Assembly: GCA_902493855.1 (NCBI GenBank)
Contig: CABUQV010000012.1
Span: forward strand, 1-58,496
Direction: 5' to 3'
Source of the DNA: an uncultured Collinsella sp.
Lineage (GTDB): Bacteria > Actinomycetota > Coriobacteriia > Coriobacteriales > Coriobacteriaceae
Length of the DNA stretch: 58,496 bases
Shown one piece after another: positions 35,693 through 44,420 of the stretch (the first letter of the stretch is position 1; each line of letters opens with the position of its first letter). The notes beneath the pieces are model-generated. The model was not told where the DNA came from, did no database searches, and saw only the letters and a list, made by a program, of their open reading frames with translations. A program made the position numbers and the translations under genes.

Positions 35693-37078
35693 ATGACGGA
35701 TCAGGAAACGCCCGAGCGCGCGCACGTGACGGCCGACGATATCGAGGCCGCCAACGACCTTATCGACTTTATCGAGGCGTGCCCCAGCATGTTCCATACG
35801 GCGGCGACCATTATGGCCGAGCTCGACGAGGCGGGCTTTACCTACCTGCCCGAGAATGCGGCGTGGGACATCGAGCCGGGCGGGCGTTATTACACGCAGC
35901 GCAACACCTCGAGCGTTGTTGCCTTTAAGGTGGGCGAGGACCTGGCTGCTACGTGGGGCGAGGACGGCGTTGCCGGCGACTATCATTTTCAGCTCACGGC
36001 GTCGCACAGCGATTCGCCGACGTTTAAGGTCAAGGCTGTGCCCGAGCTCGATGGCGCGGGCGAGACACTGCGCCTGAACACCGAGGCCTACGGCGGCATG
36101 ATCGACTACACCTGGTTCGACCGTCCGTTGGCACTCGCGGGCCGCGTACTGGTGCGCGAGGGCGACCGTATTGAGAGCCGCCTGCTTGCCACCGAGCGCG
36201 AGGTCGCTATCATTCCGAGTCTTGCTATCCATATGAACCGCGGCGTTAACGAGGGCTTTGCTCCCAACCGAGCCGTCGACCTGTGCCCGCTCATCAGCGC
36301 CGGTGACCTTAAGCAGGGAGATTTTGACACCCTGATTGCCGACGAGCTGGACGTCGAGCCCGAGCAGATCCTGGGCCGCGATCTGTTCCTGGTCAATCGC
36401 CAGGATGCGCGCATTTGGGGCTGGGCCGACGAGTTTATTTCGACGCCCAAGCTCGACGACCTGGCCTGCGCCTACACCTCGCTGCAGGCATTTTTGGGTG
36501 CCGAGAACGCGCACGACGTTTCGGTCTTCTGCTGCTTTGATAACGAGGAGGTTGGCTCCGAGACCAAGCAGGGCGCCATGTCGACGTTCTTGGCCGATGC
36601 ACTGCGCCGCATTAACGGCTCGCTGGGCTTTGACGACGAGTCGTACCATCGTGCACTTGCCGCATCGATGCTTGTAAGCTGCGACAACGCACATGCCGTG
36701 CACCCCAACCACGCCGAGAAGTGTGACGCCCGCAACCAGGTTGTGCTCAACGGCGGCATCGTCATCAAAGAAGCCGCCAACCAGCACTACTGCACCGACG
36801 CCTTTAGCCGCGCGGTGTTCCAGGCCGTCTGCGATGACGCCGACGTACCCACGCAGGCCTTCGCCAACAAGAGCGATATGGCCGGCGGCTCCACGCTCGG
36901 CAATCTGTCCAATATGCAGGCGAGCATGCATGCCGTGGACGTGGGCCTGCCGCAGCTGGCCATGCACTCAAGCTACGAGACCGGCGGCGTGCGCGACGTG
37001 ATGTACGCCATCCGCGCCCTCACGGCCTTCTACGAGCGCGACCTCCATATCAACGGAGCCGAAAGCGCGGAGCTCTAA
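35693..37078 (+). CDS. M18-family metallo-aminopeptidase
   Basis: A 461-residue zinc aminopeptidase of the aspartyl-aminopeptidase family. The first metal ligands lie in TASHSDSPTFKVKA (His and following Asp). The second set is in CCFDNEEVGSETKQGA (the Glu pair; family DHEEVGS) and in the late QLAMHSSYET, which gives the last His. The ATG at 35693 follows AGGGGAG; the frame is open further upstream but without a start signal. It is cytoplasmic, probably trimming N-terminal acidic residues from peptides. Repeat R copy C begins in its stop codon and a strong terminator follows. Divergent from the Ntn hydrolase gene. Confidence 0.92.
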   Translation: MTDQETPERAHVTADDIEAANDLIDFIEACPSMFHTAATIMAELDEAGFTYLPENAAWDIEPGGRYYTQRNTSSVVAFKVGEDLAATWGEDGVAGDYHFQLTASHSDSPTFKVKAVPELDGAGETLRLNTEAYGGMIDYTWFDRPLALAGRVLVREGDRIESRLLATEREVAIIPSLAIHMNRGVNEGFAPNRAVDLCPLISAGDLKQGDFDTLIADELDVEPEQILGRDLFLVNRQDARIWGWADEFISTPKLDDLACAYTSLQAFLGAENAHDVSVFCCFDNEEVGSETKQGAMSTFLADALRRINGSLGFDDESYHRALAASMLVSCDNAHAVHPNHAEKCDARNQVVLNGGIVIKEAANQHYCTDAFSRAVFQAVCDDADVPTQAFANKSDMAGGSTLGNLSNMQASMHAVDVGLPQLAMHSSYETGGVRDVMYAIRALTAFYERDLHINGAESAEL

Positions 37079-37127
37079 AACCTGCCAAAGAGGGATGTTG
37101 ATTTCGGCAGGTTTTATCTGGGCGAAT
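37077..37127 (+). repeat. REP-like repeat R, copy C
   Basis: AAAACCTGCC...GGCAGGTTTTATCTGGGC with a diverged centre (AAAGAGGGATGTTGATTTC). It starts within the TAA stop of the aminopeptidase gene, and the outer arms pair (AAACCTGCC with GGCAGGTTT). Confidence 0.7.
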
Positions 37128-37163
37128 GCAAAGGGTGAAACCGAGCTAGATCTGTGATATGTG

Positions 37164-37197
37164 GCCGCCGAGGTGCAGTGTGCCTCGGCGGCTTTTT
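37164..37197 (+). terminator. Terminator after the aminopeptidase gene
   Basis: GCCGCCGAGG (37164-37173) pairs with CCTCGGCGGC (37183-37192), followed by TTTTTG: a strong intrinsic terminator. Confidence 0.88.
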
Positions 37198-37215
37198 GTG
37201 TACAGAGTACGGCTA

Positions 37216-37239
37216 ATGCTTATAAATGCTATACATGCT
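37216..37239 (+). promoter_or_regulatory. ATGCT direct repeats upstream of the toxin-antitoxin operon
   Basis: ATGCT occurs at 37216, 37226 and 37235, about one helical turn apart, in AT-rich DNA 54-77 bp before the antitoxin start. Such arrays often bind the antitoxin for autoregulation. Confidence 0.4.
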
Positions 37240-37292
37240 TTACGTATCTACCATAGAGTTTTATGATAGTTTTGAAGTATTAAGGAGGGGTC

Positions 37293-37673
37293 ATGACCAC
37301 AACAGCCGCTCAGATCAACGTGCGTCTCGATGCCGATCTTAAAAGGAGTGGGGACGCCGCTCTCTCCAGGGCCGGTATGACGCCGAGCCAAGCGGTGCGT
37401 GCGCTCTGGCAACTTGCGGCATCTCTGGCTGATCGGCCCGGCGCGCTCGAGGATATCCTGCTGCCCAGTCGTGCCCGGGCGGAACAGCGCGAGCGCGAAA
37501 AGGCCGCCAAACGTAAGCTCGAGCTCATGGATCAGGGGTCGAAGCTGTTCGCTGCCGCTTGCCGTGAGTCGGGAATCGATATGGTCAGGGCTCAGCCATC
37601 GGACGACGAAGAGCTCAAACGGAATGCCTATGCGGATCGCTATGGCGAGGAGATGAGCTGGCTCTATGAGTGA
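37293..37673 (+). CDS. RelB/DinJ-type antitoxin
   Basis: A 126-residue antitoxin. The N-terminal part (TTTAAQINVRLDADLKRSGDAALSRAGMTPSQAVRALWQ) is a ribbon-helix-helix DNA-binding domain like RelB/DinJ. The rest is a charged helical stretch (RAEQREREKAAKRKLEL) expected to wrap the toxin. The start follows TAAGGAGGGG. It overlaps the PIN gene by 8 bp, the typical coupled order. It probably represses its own operon through the ATGCT repeats. RelB-type antitoxins with PIN partners are a mixed but known pairing. Confidence 0.88.
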   Translation: MTTTAAQINVRLDADLKRSGDAALSRAGMTPSQAVRALWQLAASLADRPGALEDILLPSRARAEQREREKAAKRKLELMDQGSKLFAAACRESGIDMVRAQPSDDEELKRNAYADRYGEEMSWLYE

Positions 37674-38157
37674 GGCTCCAAGGCGTATCTTGGTTGACAC
37701 CAACGTGTGGCTCGATTACTTCATTCCCTCACGACGTGGTCGTTCGGTGGCGATTGAGTTTTTACGCGATGCATGCACGGCGCAGGTGGATTTGCTGTAT
37801 GCGGCGACATCGTCCAAAGATCTGTTCTATTTGATTTCAAGCGAACATAAGGCATGGTATCGGCGCGAGCATGGCTCACTATCCCAAGATGCCGCCGTGG
37901 CGGCGACATCACTTGCATGGGATTGCCTCGACGTGTTGTCGCAACTTGCCACGCCGGTACCCTGCGACCTGAGTGACATATGGATGGCGAGCAAGCAGCG
38001 TAATCTCCATAGCGATTACGAAGACGATTTAATCATTGCGGCAGCGATGCGCTCCCAAGCAGATTTACTGGTCACCAACGATGTCAAACTCTGTTCACAC
38101 GCGCCTGTCGCAGCAATGAGCGTAGAAGACGCAAAGAATTACTTAGCAACGCTCTAA
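37666..38157 (+). CDS. PIN-domain toxin (VapC-like ribonuclease)
   Basis: A 163-residue PIN nuclease. The first acidic residue lies in LVDTNVWLDYF, the middle acids in HSDYEDDLIIAAA, and the last in LLVTNDVKL, making the expected Asp/Glu cluster for Mg-dependent RNA cleavage. It overlaps the antitoxin gene, and no other gene shares the operon. It probably cuts tRNA or other RNA when the antitoxin is degraded; the target is unknown. It is followed by 230 bp that hold repeat G copy 2. Confidence 0.88.
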   Translation: MSEAPRRILVDTNVWLDYFIPSRRGRSVAIEFLRDACTAQVDLLYAATSSKDLFYLISSEHKAWYRREHGSLSQDAAVAATSLAWDCLDVLSQLATPVPCDLSDIWMASKQRNLHSDYEDDLIIAAAMRSQADLLVTNDVKLCSHAPVAAMSVEDAKNYLATL

Positions 38158-38200
38158 CAATTTGAAGACCCCACAGGTTGAGCAAAAGTCAGCGAGAGCC

Positions 38201-38386
38201 TGCCGTTTGAGCCAAGGTGCCGTGAAATGAAAAGGCGCTGACCTTCTGGTCGCGCCTTTGAAATTGAACGGCAGATTGGCCAAACGGCGGGCTCGCAGCG
38301 TCGACCGGTCCGCCGTTCGTTAGAACGGCGGAACCCATGGGGCTCGCAGCGTCGAGGGGTTCCGGCGTTTGGTAAAACGGCGGAAC
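38201..38386 (-). repeat. Structured intergenic repeat G, copy 2 (3' of the hydroxyacid dehydrogenase)
   Basis: GCCGT (38219-38223) pairs with ACGGC (38268-38272); inside, AAAGGCGC (38231-38238) pairs with GCGCCTTT (38252-38259) and GACC with GGTC (loop TTCT). Two modules then follow, each starting GCTCGCAGCGTCGA, with hairpins at 38308-38333 and 38359-38386. Copy 1 has only one module. The second hairpin ends 4 bp from the dehydrogenase stop (38391). Confidence 0.75.
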
Positions 38387-38390
38387 AAGA

Positions 38391-39326
38391 TTAGTGCTCG
38401 ATCCAACAACGTAAAGTTTCGCCGGCCTGCAGGTGACGCAGATTCTCCGCGGCAATGTCGACGACGTTGTTGAGGGTGGCGGCTAGATGGAACCAGCCAG
38501 AGACGTGCGGTGTGATGAGCATGTTGGGCGCATCCCACAGCGGGCTTGTCGCGGGCAGGGGCTCGGGGTCGGTGACGTCGACCGCGGCGCCGGCGAGATG
38601 TCCCGACTCCAAGGCGGCAACCAAGTCGTCGGCGACCACAAGGTCGCCGCGGCCGCCGTTGGCAAAGAAGGCGCCCGGTTTCATCGCGGCGAAGAACTCG
38701 GCGTTCGCCAGGCCGCGGGTCTCGGGCGTGCTGGGCATAAAGGATGCGACGATGTCGGCCTCGGCCAGGCGCTCGGACAGGGCGTCCATGCCGTCCATGT
38801 CCTCAAACACAATGGGGTAGACGAGTGGATGGCGCTTGATGCCGCGGACGTGCGCGCCCATGTCGCGGCAGAGCGTGGCGAAGTGGCCGCCGATATCGCC
38901 CGCGCCCAGCACCAGCACATTGGCGTTTTTGAGCGAGGTGACCGGACCTAAATCCTCCCAGCGATGCTCGCGCTGCAAGTCGTGATAGTCGGGCAGGCGC
39001 TTCATCATGGAAAGGACCATGGCAAACATGTGCTCGCTCACGGCTTGGCCGTAGGCGCCCACCGAGCAGGAAAGCTTGGCGTCGGCTGGCACGGTGCCGG
39101 CGGTCAAGTAATCGTCATAGCCGGCGGTCTGCAATTGCAACAGCTGGAGGTGCTTGCACGCGGTAAGCAGGGCAGGGTCAATGTTGCCCAAGATCACGTC
39201 GGCGTTGGCGACCTGCTCACGCGTGATGGCGTCGGAGCTCGTGTAGATAAAGTCCTCGCCCGGAGCGCTCGACTCGAGGATCGCGCGGTGACGATCGTTG
39301 ACGGGCAACAAAACCAGGATGTTCAC
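38391..39326 (-). CDS. D-2-hydroxyacid dehydrogenase family protein
   Basis: A 311-residue NAD-dependent dehydrogenase. The nucleotide site is VLVLGAGDIGGHFA (GxGxxG). The catalytic residues appear in NGGRGDLV (Arg), DPEPLPATSPLW (Glu) and ITPHVSGW (His). It belongs to the D-isomer group with phosphoglycerate, glycerate and hydroxyisocaproate dehydrogenases, and the exact substrate cannot be set. Its N-terminal half is shorter than in SerA and lacks the ACT domain, so it is not a typical serine-pathway enzyme. It is followed by repeat G and preceded by repeat R copy D. Single gene. Confidence 0.88.
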   Translation of the reverse strand: MNILVLLPVNDRHRAILESSAPGEDFIYTSSDAITREQVANADVILGNIDPALLTACKHLQLLQLQTAGYDDYLTAGTVPADAKLSCSVGAYGQAVSEHMFAMVLSMMKRLPDYHDLQREHRWEDLGPVTSLKNANVLVLGAGDIGGHFATLCRDMGAHVRGIKRHPLVYPIVFEDMDGMDALSERLAEADIVASFMPSTPETRGLANAEFFAAMKPGAFFANGGRGDLVVADDLVAALESGHLAGAAVDVTDPEPLPATSPLWDAPNMLITPHVSGWFHLAATLNNVVDIAAENLRHLQAGETLRCWIEH

Positions 39327-39343
39327 AAGCAGTCCTCTCCGTT

Positions 39344-39394
39344 CAGCCTGCCAAAAAGGGACAGGTTCATTTTTGGCAGGCTTTATCAGGCAAA
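39344..39394 (+). repeat. REP-like repeat R, copy D
   Basis: AGCCTGCC-AAAAAGGGACAGGTTCATTTTT-GGCAGGCTTTATCAGGC. The arms changed together (AGCCTGCC with GGCAGGCT) against AACCTGCC/GGCAGGTT elsewhere, which keeps the helix. It lies between the dehydrogenase start and map. Confidence 0.75.
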
Positions 39395-39456
39395 ACGCTC
39401 AAATAAAACGCCGGATGCAAGACGGGCGTGCCCGTCGGCATCCGGCGCATCCACAG

Positions 39457-40344
39457 CTACCAGCTGAGCAGCTCGTAACCGTCCTCGGTCACCACGAGCT
39501 GTACCTCGCACTGGGCCGAATCGCTACCGTCCTTGGTGCGCACACACCAGCCGTCGCCCTTGCTGATCTTAATGTCGGGCGCTCCGGCATTGACCATGGG
39601 CTCGATGGTAAAGACCATGCCCGGGGCCATGATGGTGTCCACATCGGGCGCCTCGGTGGTAAAGCCCACAAACGGGTCCTCGTGGAACTCCTTACCGATG
39701 CCGTGTCCGCCGTACTCGCGCACCACGCTAAAGCCGGCGTCCTCGACCGTCTTTTGCACGGCCTCGGCCATCACGGACAGCGGCAGCCACGGCTTGACGG
39801 CGGCCAGACCCGCCTCCACGCTGGCACGAGTGACGTCGACCAGGCACTGGCGCTCGGCCGAGACCTCGCCGATGCAGAACATACGGCTCGAATCACTAAA
39901 GTAACCGTCCAGGATCGTGGAGCAGTCGACGTTGATGATGTCGCCCTCGTGCAGCACATCCGCATCGCAGGGGATACCGTGGCAGACGACGTCGTTGATC
40001 GAGGTGCACACGCTTTTGGGGTAGCCCTCGTAGTTGAGGTCTGCCGGTGTGCCGCCGTGCTCGACGGTGTAGTCATAGATCATCTGGTCAATCTGGTTGG
40101 TAGTCATGCCTGCGGCGATGTGTTCGCCTACGTAATCGAGCGCGCCCACGTTGATAGCGGCCGAGCGCTTGATGCCCTCGATATCGGCGGGCGTCTTGTA
40201 GAGCGTGCGGGGCAGAACCTCCCAGCCCTCTTCCCACAAGCGCTCGAGGCGCTCGTCGAAGGCGCTATGGCATTTCTTATATTTTTTGCCGCTGCCGCAC
40301 CAGCAAGCGTCGTTGCGGCCAGGAACGGGTCCTTTGTCATACAT
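39457..40344 (-). CDS. map: Methionine aminopeptidase with N-terminal SEC-C zinc motif
   Basis: A 295-residue type I enzyme that removes the first Met from new proteins. The N-terminal SEC-C motif (PVPGRNDACWCGSGKKYKKC, Cys/Cys/Cys zinc site) resembles that of SecA and helps ribosome or metal contact. The catalytic domain has the metal ligands in NVDCSTILDGYFSDSSR (Asp pair), GHGIG (His), FTIEPM (Glu) and CEVQLVVTEDG (Glu). SEC-C fused forms are known in Clostridia and Coriobacteria-like genomes. It is a single gene; the perfect 20-bp inverted repeat at 40397 lies just upstream. Confidence 0.94.
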   Translation of the reverse strand: MYDKGPVPGRNDACWCGSGKKYKKCHSAFDERLERLWEEGWEVLPRTLYKTPADIEGIKRSAAINVGALDYVGEHIAAGMTTNQIDQMIYDYTVEHGGTPADLNYEGYPKSVCTSINDVVCHGIPCDADVLHEGDIINVDCSTILDGYFSDSSRMFCIGEVSAERQCLVDVTRASVEAGLAAVKPWLPLSVMAEAVQKTVEDAGFSVVREYGGHGIGKEFHEDPFVGFTTEAPDVDTIMAPGMVFTIEPMVNAGAPDIKISKGDGWCVRTKDGSDSAQCEVQLVVTEDGYELLSW

Positions 40345-40396
40345 GGCTAACTTCCTTTCATCCGCAGCTAGTATAGCCCACCCACGCGTCCATTAA

Positions 40397-40463
40397 AGTT
40401 GCGGTGATATAGTTCCGATTTAAGCGGTTTAACAGCATAAACAGGAACTATATCACCGCAACT
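40397..40463. repeat. Perfect 20-bp inverted repeat between map and the radical SAM gene
   Basis: AGTTGCGGTGATATAGTTCC (40397-40416) and its exact complement (40444-40463) surround a 27-nt spacer. It lies 53 bp upstream of the map start and 42 bp after the radical SAM stop, so it is a terminator or operator candidate. No T-run follows on the minus strand. Confidence 0.75.
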
Positions 40464-40504
40464 GATGGAGTGGGATGGCGGACACTGGCTGCTGCGTGGT
40501 TTTG

Positions 40505-41281
40505 CTAGTAGCTCACCTGGCAGGGGATGCCGAGGGCGCGCACGCGTGCGGCAATGGCGTCGAGGACGTCGGGTGCTGCCTTGGCAAGGCCGGCGACCGG
40601 TGTCTCGCGCGCCACCGTGTAAATGGTCGCTTCTTGTGGGCGAATGCGTTCAAGCGCCGCGAGCCAGGGGGCAACGTACTCCTCGCCGGTGTTGTCGATG
40701 GGCTTGCCCTGATACTCACCGGTCAAAAAGATCGTCTGGATAATAACGTGACCGTCAAAGCTTGCGAACGTCTCGATCTGGTGCTCGACGTCGTAGGGGC
40801 CAACGGGCTGGTCGAGCAGCTGGATAAACGCCGGGTCGACGGTATCGAGCTTAAGAATGTTGTCGTCGACCATCATGAGCGCGTCGTGCACCTCGGGGCG
40901 GTCGGCGCGCGTGCCGTTGGAGAGCACGGCGATCTTGGAGTTTGGGGCAAGCTCGTCGCGCAGCGCGACGGCGCCGGCGATGGCCTGCGGAAACTCCGGT
41001 GCGGCGGTGGGCTCGCCGTTGCCTGCGAAGGTGATCACATCGGGGAGCTCGCCCTCGGCTGCCATCTCGCGCAGCTTTGCCTCGAGCGCGTCGAGTACCA
41101 CGGCGGCTGTGTTGTACGGCTCATGACAGGGGCGCTCGGCATTGAGGCCGTTTTCGCAGTAAATGCAGTCGAACGTGCAGATTTTGCCGCTGGCCGGCAT
41201 CATGTTGACGCCGAGCGAGAGACCAAGGCGACGGCTGCGAACGGGCCCAAAGATGGGGCTGGCATTCAAAAACGTAGACAT
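40505..41281 (-). CDS. Radical SAM protein
   Basis: A 258-residue radical SAM enzyme. The iron-sulfur motif is CTFDCIYCEN (CX3CX2C). The entry GPVRSRRLGLSLGVNMMPA and the SAM-site FAGNGEPTAAPEF are as in the wybutosine-like/DUF-type radical SAM proteins that start with SRR.G.SLG. No second cluster domain is visible. The downstream ATG (41281) lies 9 bases from GAGGAG and is preferred to the ATG two codons earlier; the frame is open further upstream by chance. The reaction is unknown. Divergent from the alpha/beta hydrolase. Confidence 0.85.
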   Translation of the reverse strand: MSTFLNASPIFGPVRSRRLGLSLGVNMMPASGKICTFDCIYCENGLNAERPCHEPYNTAAVVLDALEAKLREMAAEGELPDVITFAGNGEPTAAPEFPQAIAGAVALRDELAPNSKIAVLSNGTRADRPEVHDALMMVDDNILKLDTVDPAFIQLLDQPVGPYDVEHQIETFASFDGHVIIQTIFLTGEYQGKPIDNTGEEYVAPWLAALERIRPQEATIYTVARETPVAGLAKAAPDVLDAIAARVRALGIPCQVSY

Positions 41282-41506
41282 AGGCATATGCTCCTCAAGA
41301 CAATTGTGCCTAAGCATAGCATCGGCTCCAAAGCAAGGTGCGGGCTCTTGCTTTACAAGTTTCGTTTTTTCACGTCGCTCATGATGCCGTGCCATGAAAA
41401 GCCTCGGGTCGGGTACAGTTAATCTGTTAACAAGGTGTAAGGCAATGCGGGTCCATCCAACCGTACTAACGTGCAACTGGATGGGCGTTGATGATGGGGG
41501 CACAAC

Positions 41507-42304
41507 ATGGATTTTACGGTCGAGAATGCGGGCACCACGATTGCCTGTCGCGAATATGCCGGCCCGGATGTGTCGCCTGATACTCCTGCCTTGGTGTGCG
41601 TGCACGGCGCTTGTGTCGACGGCACATTTTTCGACGGCATCGCATGTGAGCTCAGTCGCAACAACCGCGTAATTGCCTACGACCGCCGCGGCTGCGGTGG
41701 CAGCAGCGATGCGGCAGACGGCAGCTATGATCTTGCCGCTCAGGCCGCCGACCTGCAAGCCGTGATCGAACACGTTGGCGCTCCGACAAATGTGCTTGCG
41801 CATAGCGCCGGTACGTTGGTGGCGCTGGAGCTTCTTCGCACCGAACCCCATCTCGTCGCCCGTGCGATTTTGCATGAGCCGGCTGTGTCGGCCGAAGGCG
41901 TCGGTATGGGCGCAGCTCCGGTTTTGCTCGATATGATTGCGGCTGGAAAGGTTTCAAGGGCGCTCCGGCTTTTCTTGGGAGCCCTCGGCGACCTGGACCC
42001 CGAGGCTCCCGGGACGACCGAAGCGGAAGCCAAGCATGCCCTGCGCAATGGTCGTTGCTTTATGGCCAATGAATACGGAACAAATATGACATATGCTCCC
42101 GACTGGGAGCGCGCCCGCGAATCAAAGGCGGTGTCGGCTGTGTTTTTGGGCGAGCTTTCGGTCGGTACACCCCGCGAGGCTGGTACGCGAGCGGCTGCCG
42201 AATATCTCGATTGCCCCCTTGTGACGATCCCGGGCGCGCATAACGGTTTGCGCGATCGCCCCGTTACGGCGGCAAACGCCGTTCGCGATGTCTTGGAGCG
42301 TTAG
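41507..42304 (+). CDS. Alpha/beta-fold hydrolase
   Basis: A 265-residue cytoplasmic hydrolase. The oxyanion region is VCVHGACVDG, the core RVIAYDRRGCGGS, the nucleophile elbow LAHSAGTLVAL (Ser, in place of the usual G-x-S-x-G), and the likely catalytic His lies in IPGAHNGL near the C-terminus. Substrate class cannot be assigned; relatives include esterases and haloperoxidase-like enzymes. Upstream, CCATCCA and TGGATGG (41452-41486) could form a leader hairpin. Divergent from the radical SAM gene. Confidence 0.82.
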   Translation: MDFTVENAGTTIACREYAGPDVSPDTPALVCVHGACVDGTFFDGIACELSRNNRVIAYDRRGCGGSSDAADGSYDLAAQAADLQAVIEHVGAPTNVLAHSAGTLVALELLRTEPHLVARAILHEPAVSAEGVGMGAAPVLLDMIAAGKVSRALRLFLGALGDLDPEAPGTTEAEAKHALRNGRCFMANEYGTNMTYAPDWERARESKAVSAVFLGELSVGTPREAGTRAAAEYLDCPLVTIPGAHNGLRDRPVTAANAVRDVLER

Positions 42305-42515
42305 CACGCTCGATGACCTGCGGGGAGGGGGACTGTTAGCGTTTCGTCATTGTTAACGAATGCGCCAATAACCACGCGCCCGCGGCTCCATTACCACCGT
42401 TTGCCAGGTCATAAAAATGTAACAGCATTTACGTGCTTACCTGCATCGGCAAGGTGTTACCCTTGTAGCATTTGGAACCCACCGCTACCATGCGAAACTA
42501 TCGAAAGGGCCCCAT

Positions 42516-44396
42516 ATGCTCAATAATCACGAGGTCAATCTAACCGACGAGGAGGCTGCCGCTGAGGTCGCCCGCGTCGCGAAGACCTACCCCGTGGTGC
42601 GTTTGCTGTCGGCCGATCAGATTACGAGCGAGCCTAACTGCCTGCTCGCCGGCGATCGCTGCCCTTGTCTGCGTCAGTCGAGTCTTGAGGCCTTGGCAGA
42701 TTCGGGTGAGGTGTCGGAGCAGCTGCTCAACGATGGCGTTGAGTACCGCGCCCGTCTGCGTCCTCTAAAGGTCGAGGGCGAGCCTCACGTCCTGCTGATG
42801 GTGCGTCCGATCGATGAGCAAGAGGCTGCAGAAGAGGACCTCGTCTACACCGACGTGCTGACGAGTGTGCGCAATCGCCGATATTACGAGGAAAAGCTCC
42901 GTAGCGCCCGCATGAATGCCGGCGTTGCGGTGATCGACCTTGATGATTTTAGGGTCTTCAACGATACGTGTGGCCGTCATGCCGGCGACCTTGCGCTCGG
43001 TGCTGTGGCGACAGCCATACGCAGCGGAATTCGTTCGACTGACGAGCTTGTACGCTATGGCTGCGACAAGTTTGTGGTCGTCATGCCCAATATTCCCTCC
43101 GATGACTTCGCCCGTCGCCTGCGTCAGGTATCCGACGCTGTTCATTCCACGATTATTCCGGGCCATGAGCACGTGAGCTTGACGGCATGTGTTGGTGGTG
43201 TTCGCATTCATGGCGAGACGGTCGATGAGGGCGTTGGCCGCGCTGTCCAGTTATTGAGCCGCGCTAAGGCAAAAGCCGGTACGGTCGTGACCGACGCCGA
43301 TTCCATCGAAGCCTTCCAAAGCGAAAAGCCTTTGGTGCTTATTGTCGACGACTCCGACATGAACCGAGCCATTCTCAACGAGATGCTCAAGGACGAGTAT
43401 TGCATCCTCGAGGCCGACAACGGTCGTACGGCGCTCGACATGGTCGACCGCTATGGCGATGAGTTGTCGCTCGTGCTGCTGGATATTGTCATGCCGGGCA
43501 TAAGCGGCTTCGAGGTGCTGGGCGATCTGTCGCGCCGATCGGGTATCGACAATCTGCCTTTCATCATGATTTCGAGCGAAGATTCCGATGATATGGTTTT
43601 GCGCGCGTACGAGCTGGGCGCCTCGGACTATATCAACCGCCCGTTTGACTCCCGTGTCGTGCGCCGCCGTGTAAGCAACACCATCCGCCTATATGCCAAG
43701 CAGCGCCGCCTGACGAGCCTGCTGTCCCAGCAGTATAACGAGCGCGTCAAGAACAGCCGCATGCTCATCGACATCATGGCCGGCGTCATGGAGCTTCGCA
43801 ATGGCGAGAGCGGCAGGCACGTTACGAACATCGAGAAGCTGACCGAGCTGCTGCTTGGCTGTCTGGTCCAGCGTAGCGGCACGATCTCTCTCGACAATGA
43901 GGAACGCTCTACGATTGCCCTGGCCTCGGCGCTGCACGATATCGGCAAGATGTCGATTGACGATGCAATTCTCAACAAACCCGGGCGCCTTACGCCCGAG
44001 GAGTTCGAGATTATGAAGACGCATACCACGATGGGCGCCGACATGTTGCTTGAGCTGGGCCGCCATCACGTCGGCAATGCGCTTATGGAATATGCGTACC
44101 AGATTGCGCGTTGGCATCACGAGCGCTGGGACGGCAAGGGCTATCCCGATGGCCTTAAGGGCGACGAGATTCCCATTGCCGCGCAGGTGGTCTCGGTGGC
44201 CGACGTGTATGATGCGCTGACGAGCGTGCGCGTGTACAAGGACGCTATCCCGCACAAGGAGGCGATCCAGATGATCCTGGACGGTAAGTGCGGTACCTTT
44301 AACCCACTGTTGCTCGACTGCCTGCTCGAGGTACAAGACCGTATTGCCGAGACGTTGGCACGCCCCGCCGACGTTGTCGCGTTTCCCACGATTTAG
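42516..44396 (+). CDS. Signalling protein: PAS-like sensor, degenerate GGDEF, receiver and HD-GYP
   Basis: A 626-residue cytoplasmic protein with four parts. Residues 1-100 carry a Cys-containing N-terminal region (CLLAGDRCPCLRQ) that may be a PAS-like sensor. Residues 105-265 form a GGDEF domain whose active site reads GCDKF (182-186) instead of GGDEF, so cyclic-di-GMP synthesis is unlikely. Residues 272-395 are a receiver with phospho-acceptor Asp323 in LLDIVMPG and Arg375 where a Lys is usual. Residues 400-610 are an HD-GYP phosphodiesterase with HD 474-475 and HHERWDGKGYPDG intact. It probably degrades cyclic-di-GMP, gated by receiver phosphorylation. The partner Hpt gene lies 24 bp downstream; no kinase is nearby. 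Confidence 0.9.
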   Translation: MLNNHEVNLTDEEAAAEVARVAKTYPVVRLLSADQITSEPNCLLAGDRCPCLRQSSLEALADSGEVSEQLLNDGVEYRARLRPLKVEGEPHVLLMVRPIDEQEAAEEDLVYTDVLTSVRNRRYYEEKLRSARMNAGVAVIDLDDFRVFNDTCGRHAGDLALGAVATAIRSGIRSTDELVRYGCDKFVVVMPNIPSDDFARRLRQVSDAVHSTIIPGHEHVSLTACVGGVRIHGETVDEGVGRAVQLLSRAKAKAGTVVTDADSIEAFQSEKPLVLIVDDSDMNRAILNEMLKDEYCILEADNGRTALDMVDRYGDELSLVLLDIVMPGISGFEVLGDLSRRSGIDNLPFIMISSEDSDDMVLRAYELGASDYINRPFDSRVVRRRVSNTIRLYAKQRRLTSLLSQQYNERVKNSRMLIDIMAGVMELRNGESGRHVTNIEKLTELLLGCLVQRSGTISLDNEERSTIALASALHDIGKMSIDDAILNKPGRLTPEEFEIMKTHTTMGADMLLELGRHHVGNALMEYAYQIARWHHERWDGKGYPDGLKGDEIPIAAQVVSVADVYDALTSVRVYKDAIPHKEAIQMILDGKCGTFNPLLLDCLLEVQDRIAETLARPADVVAFPTI

Positions 44397-44420
44397 TTTG
44401 AACAAAGGAGTTTTTAATCC

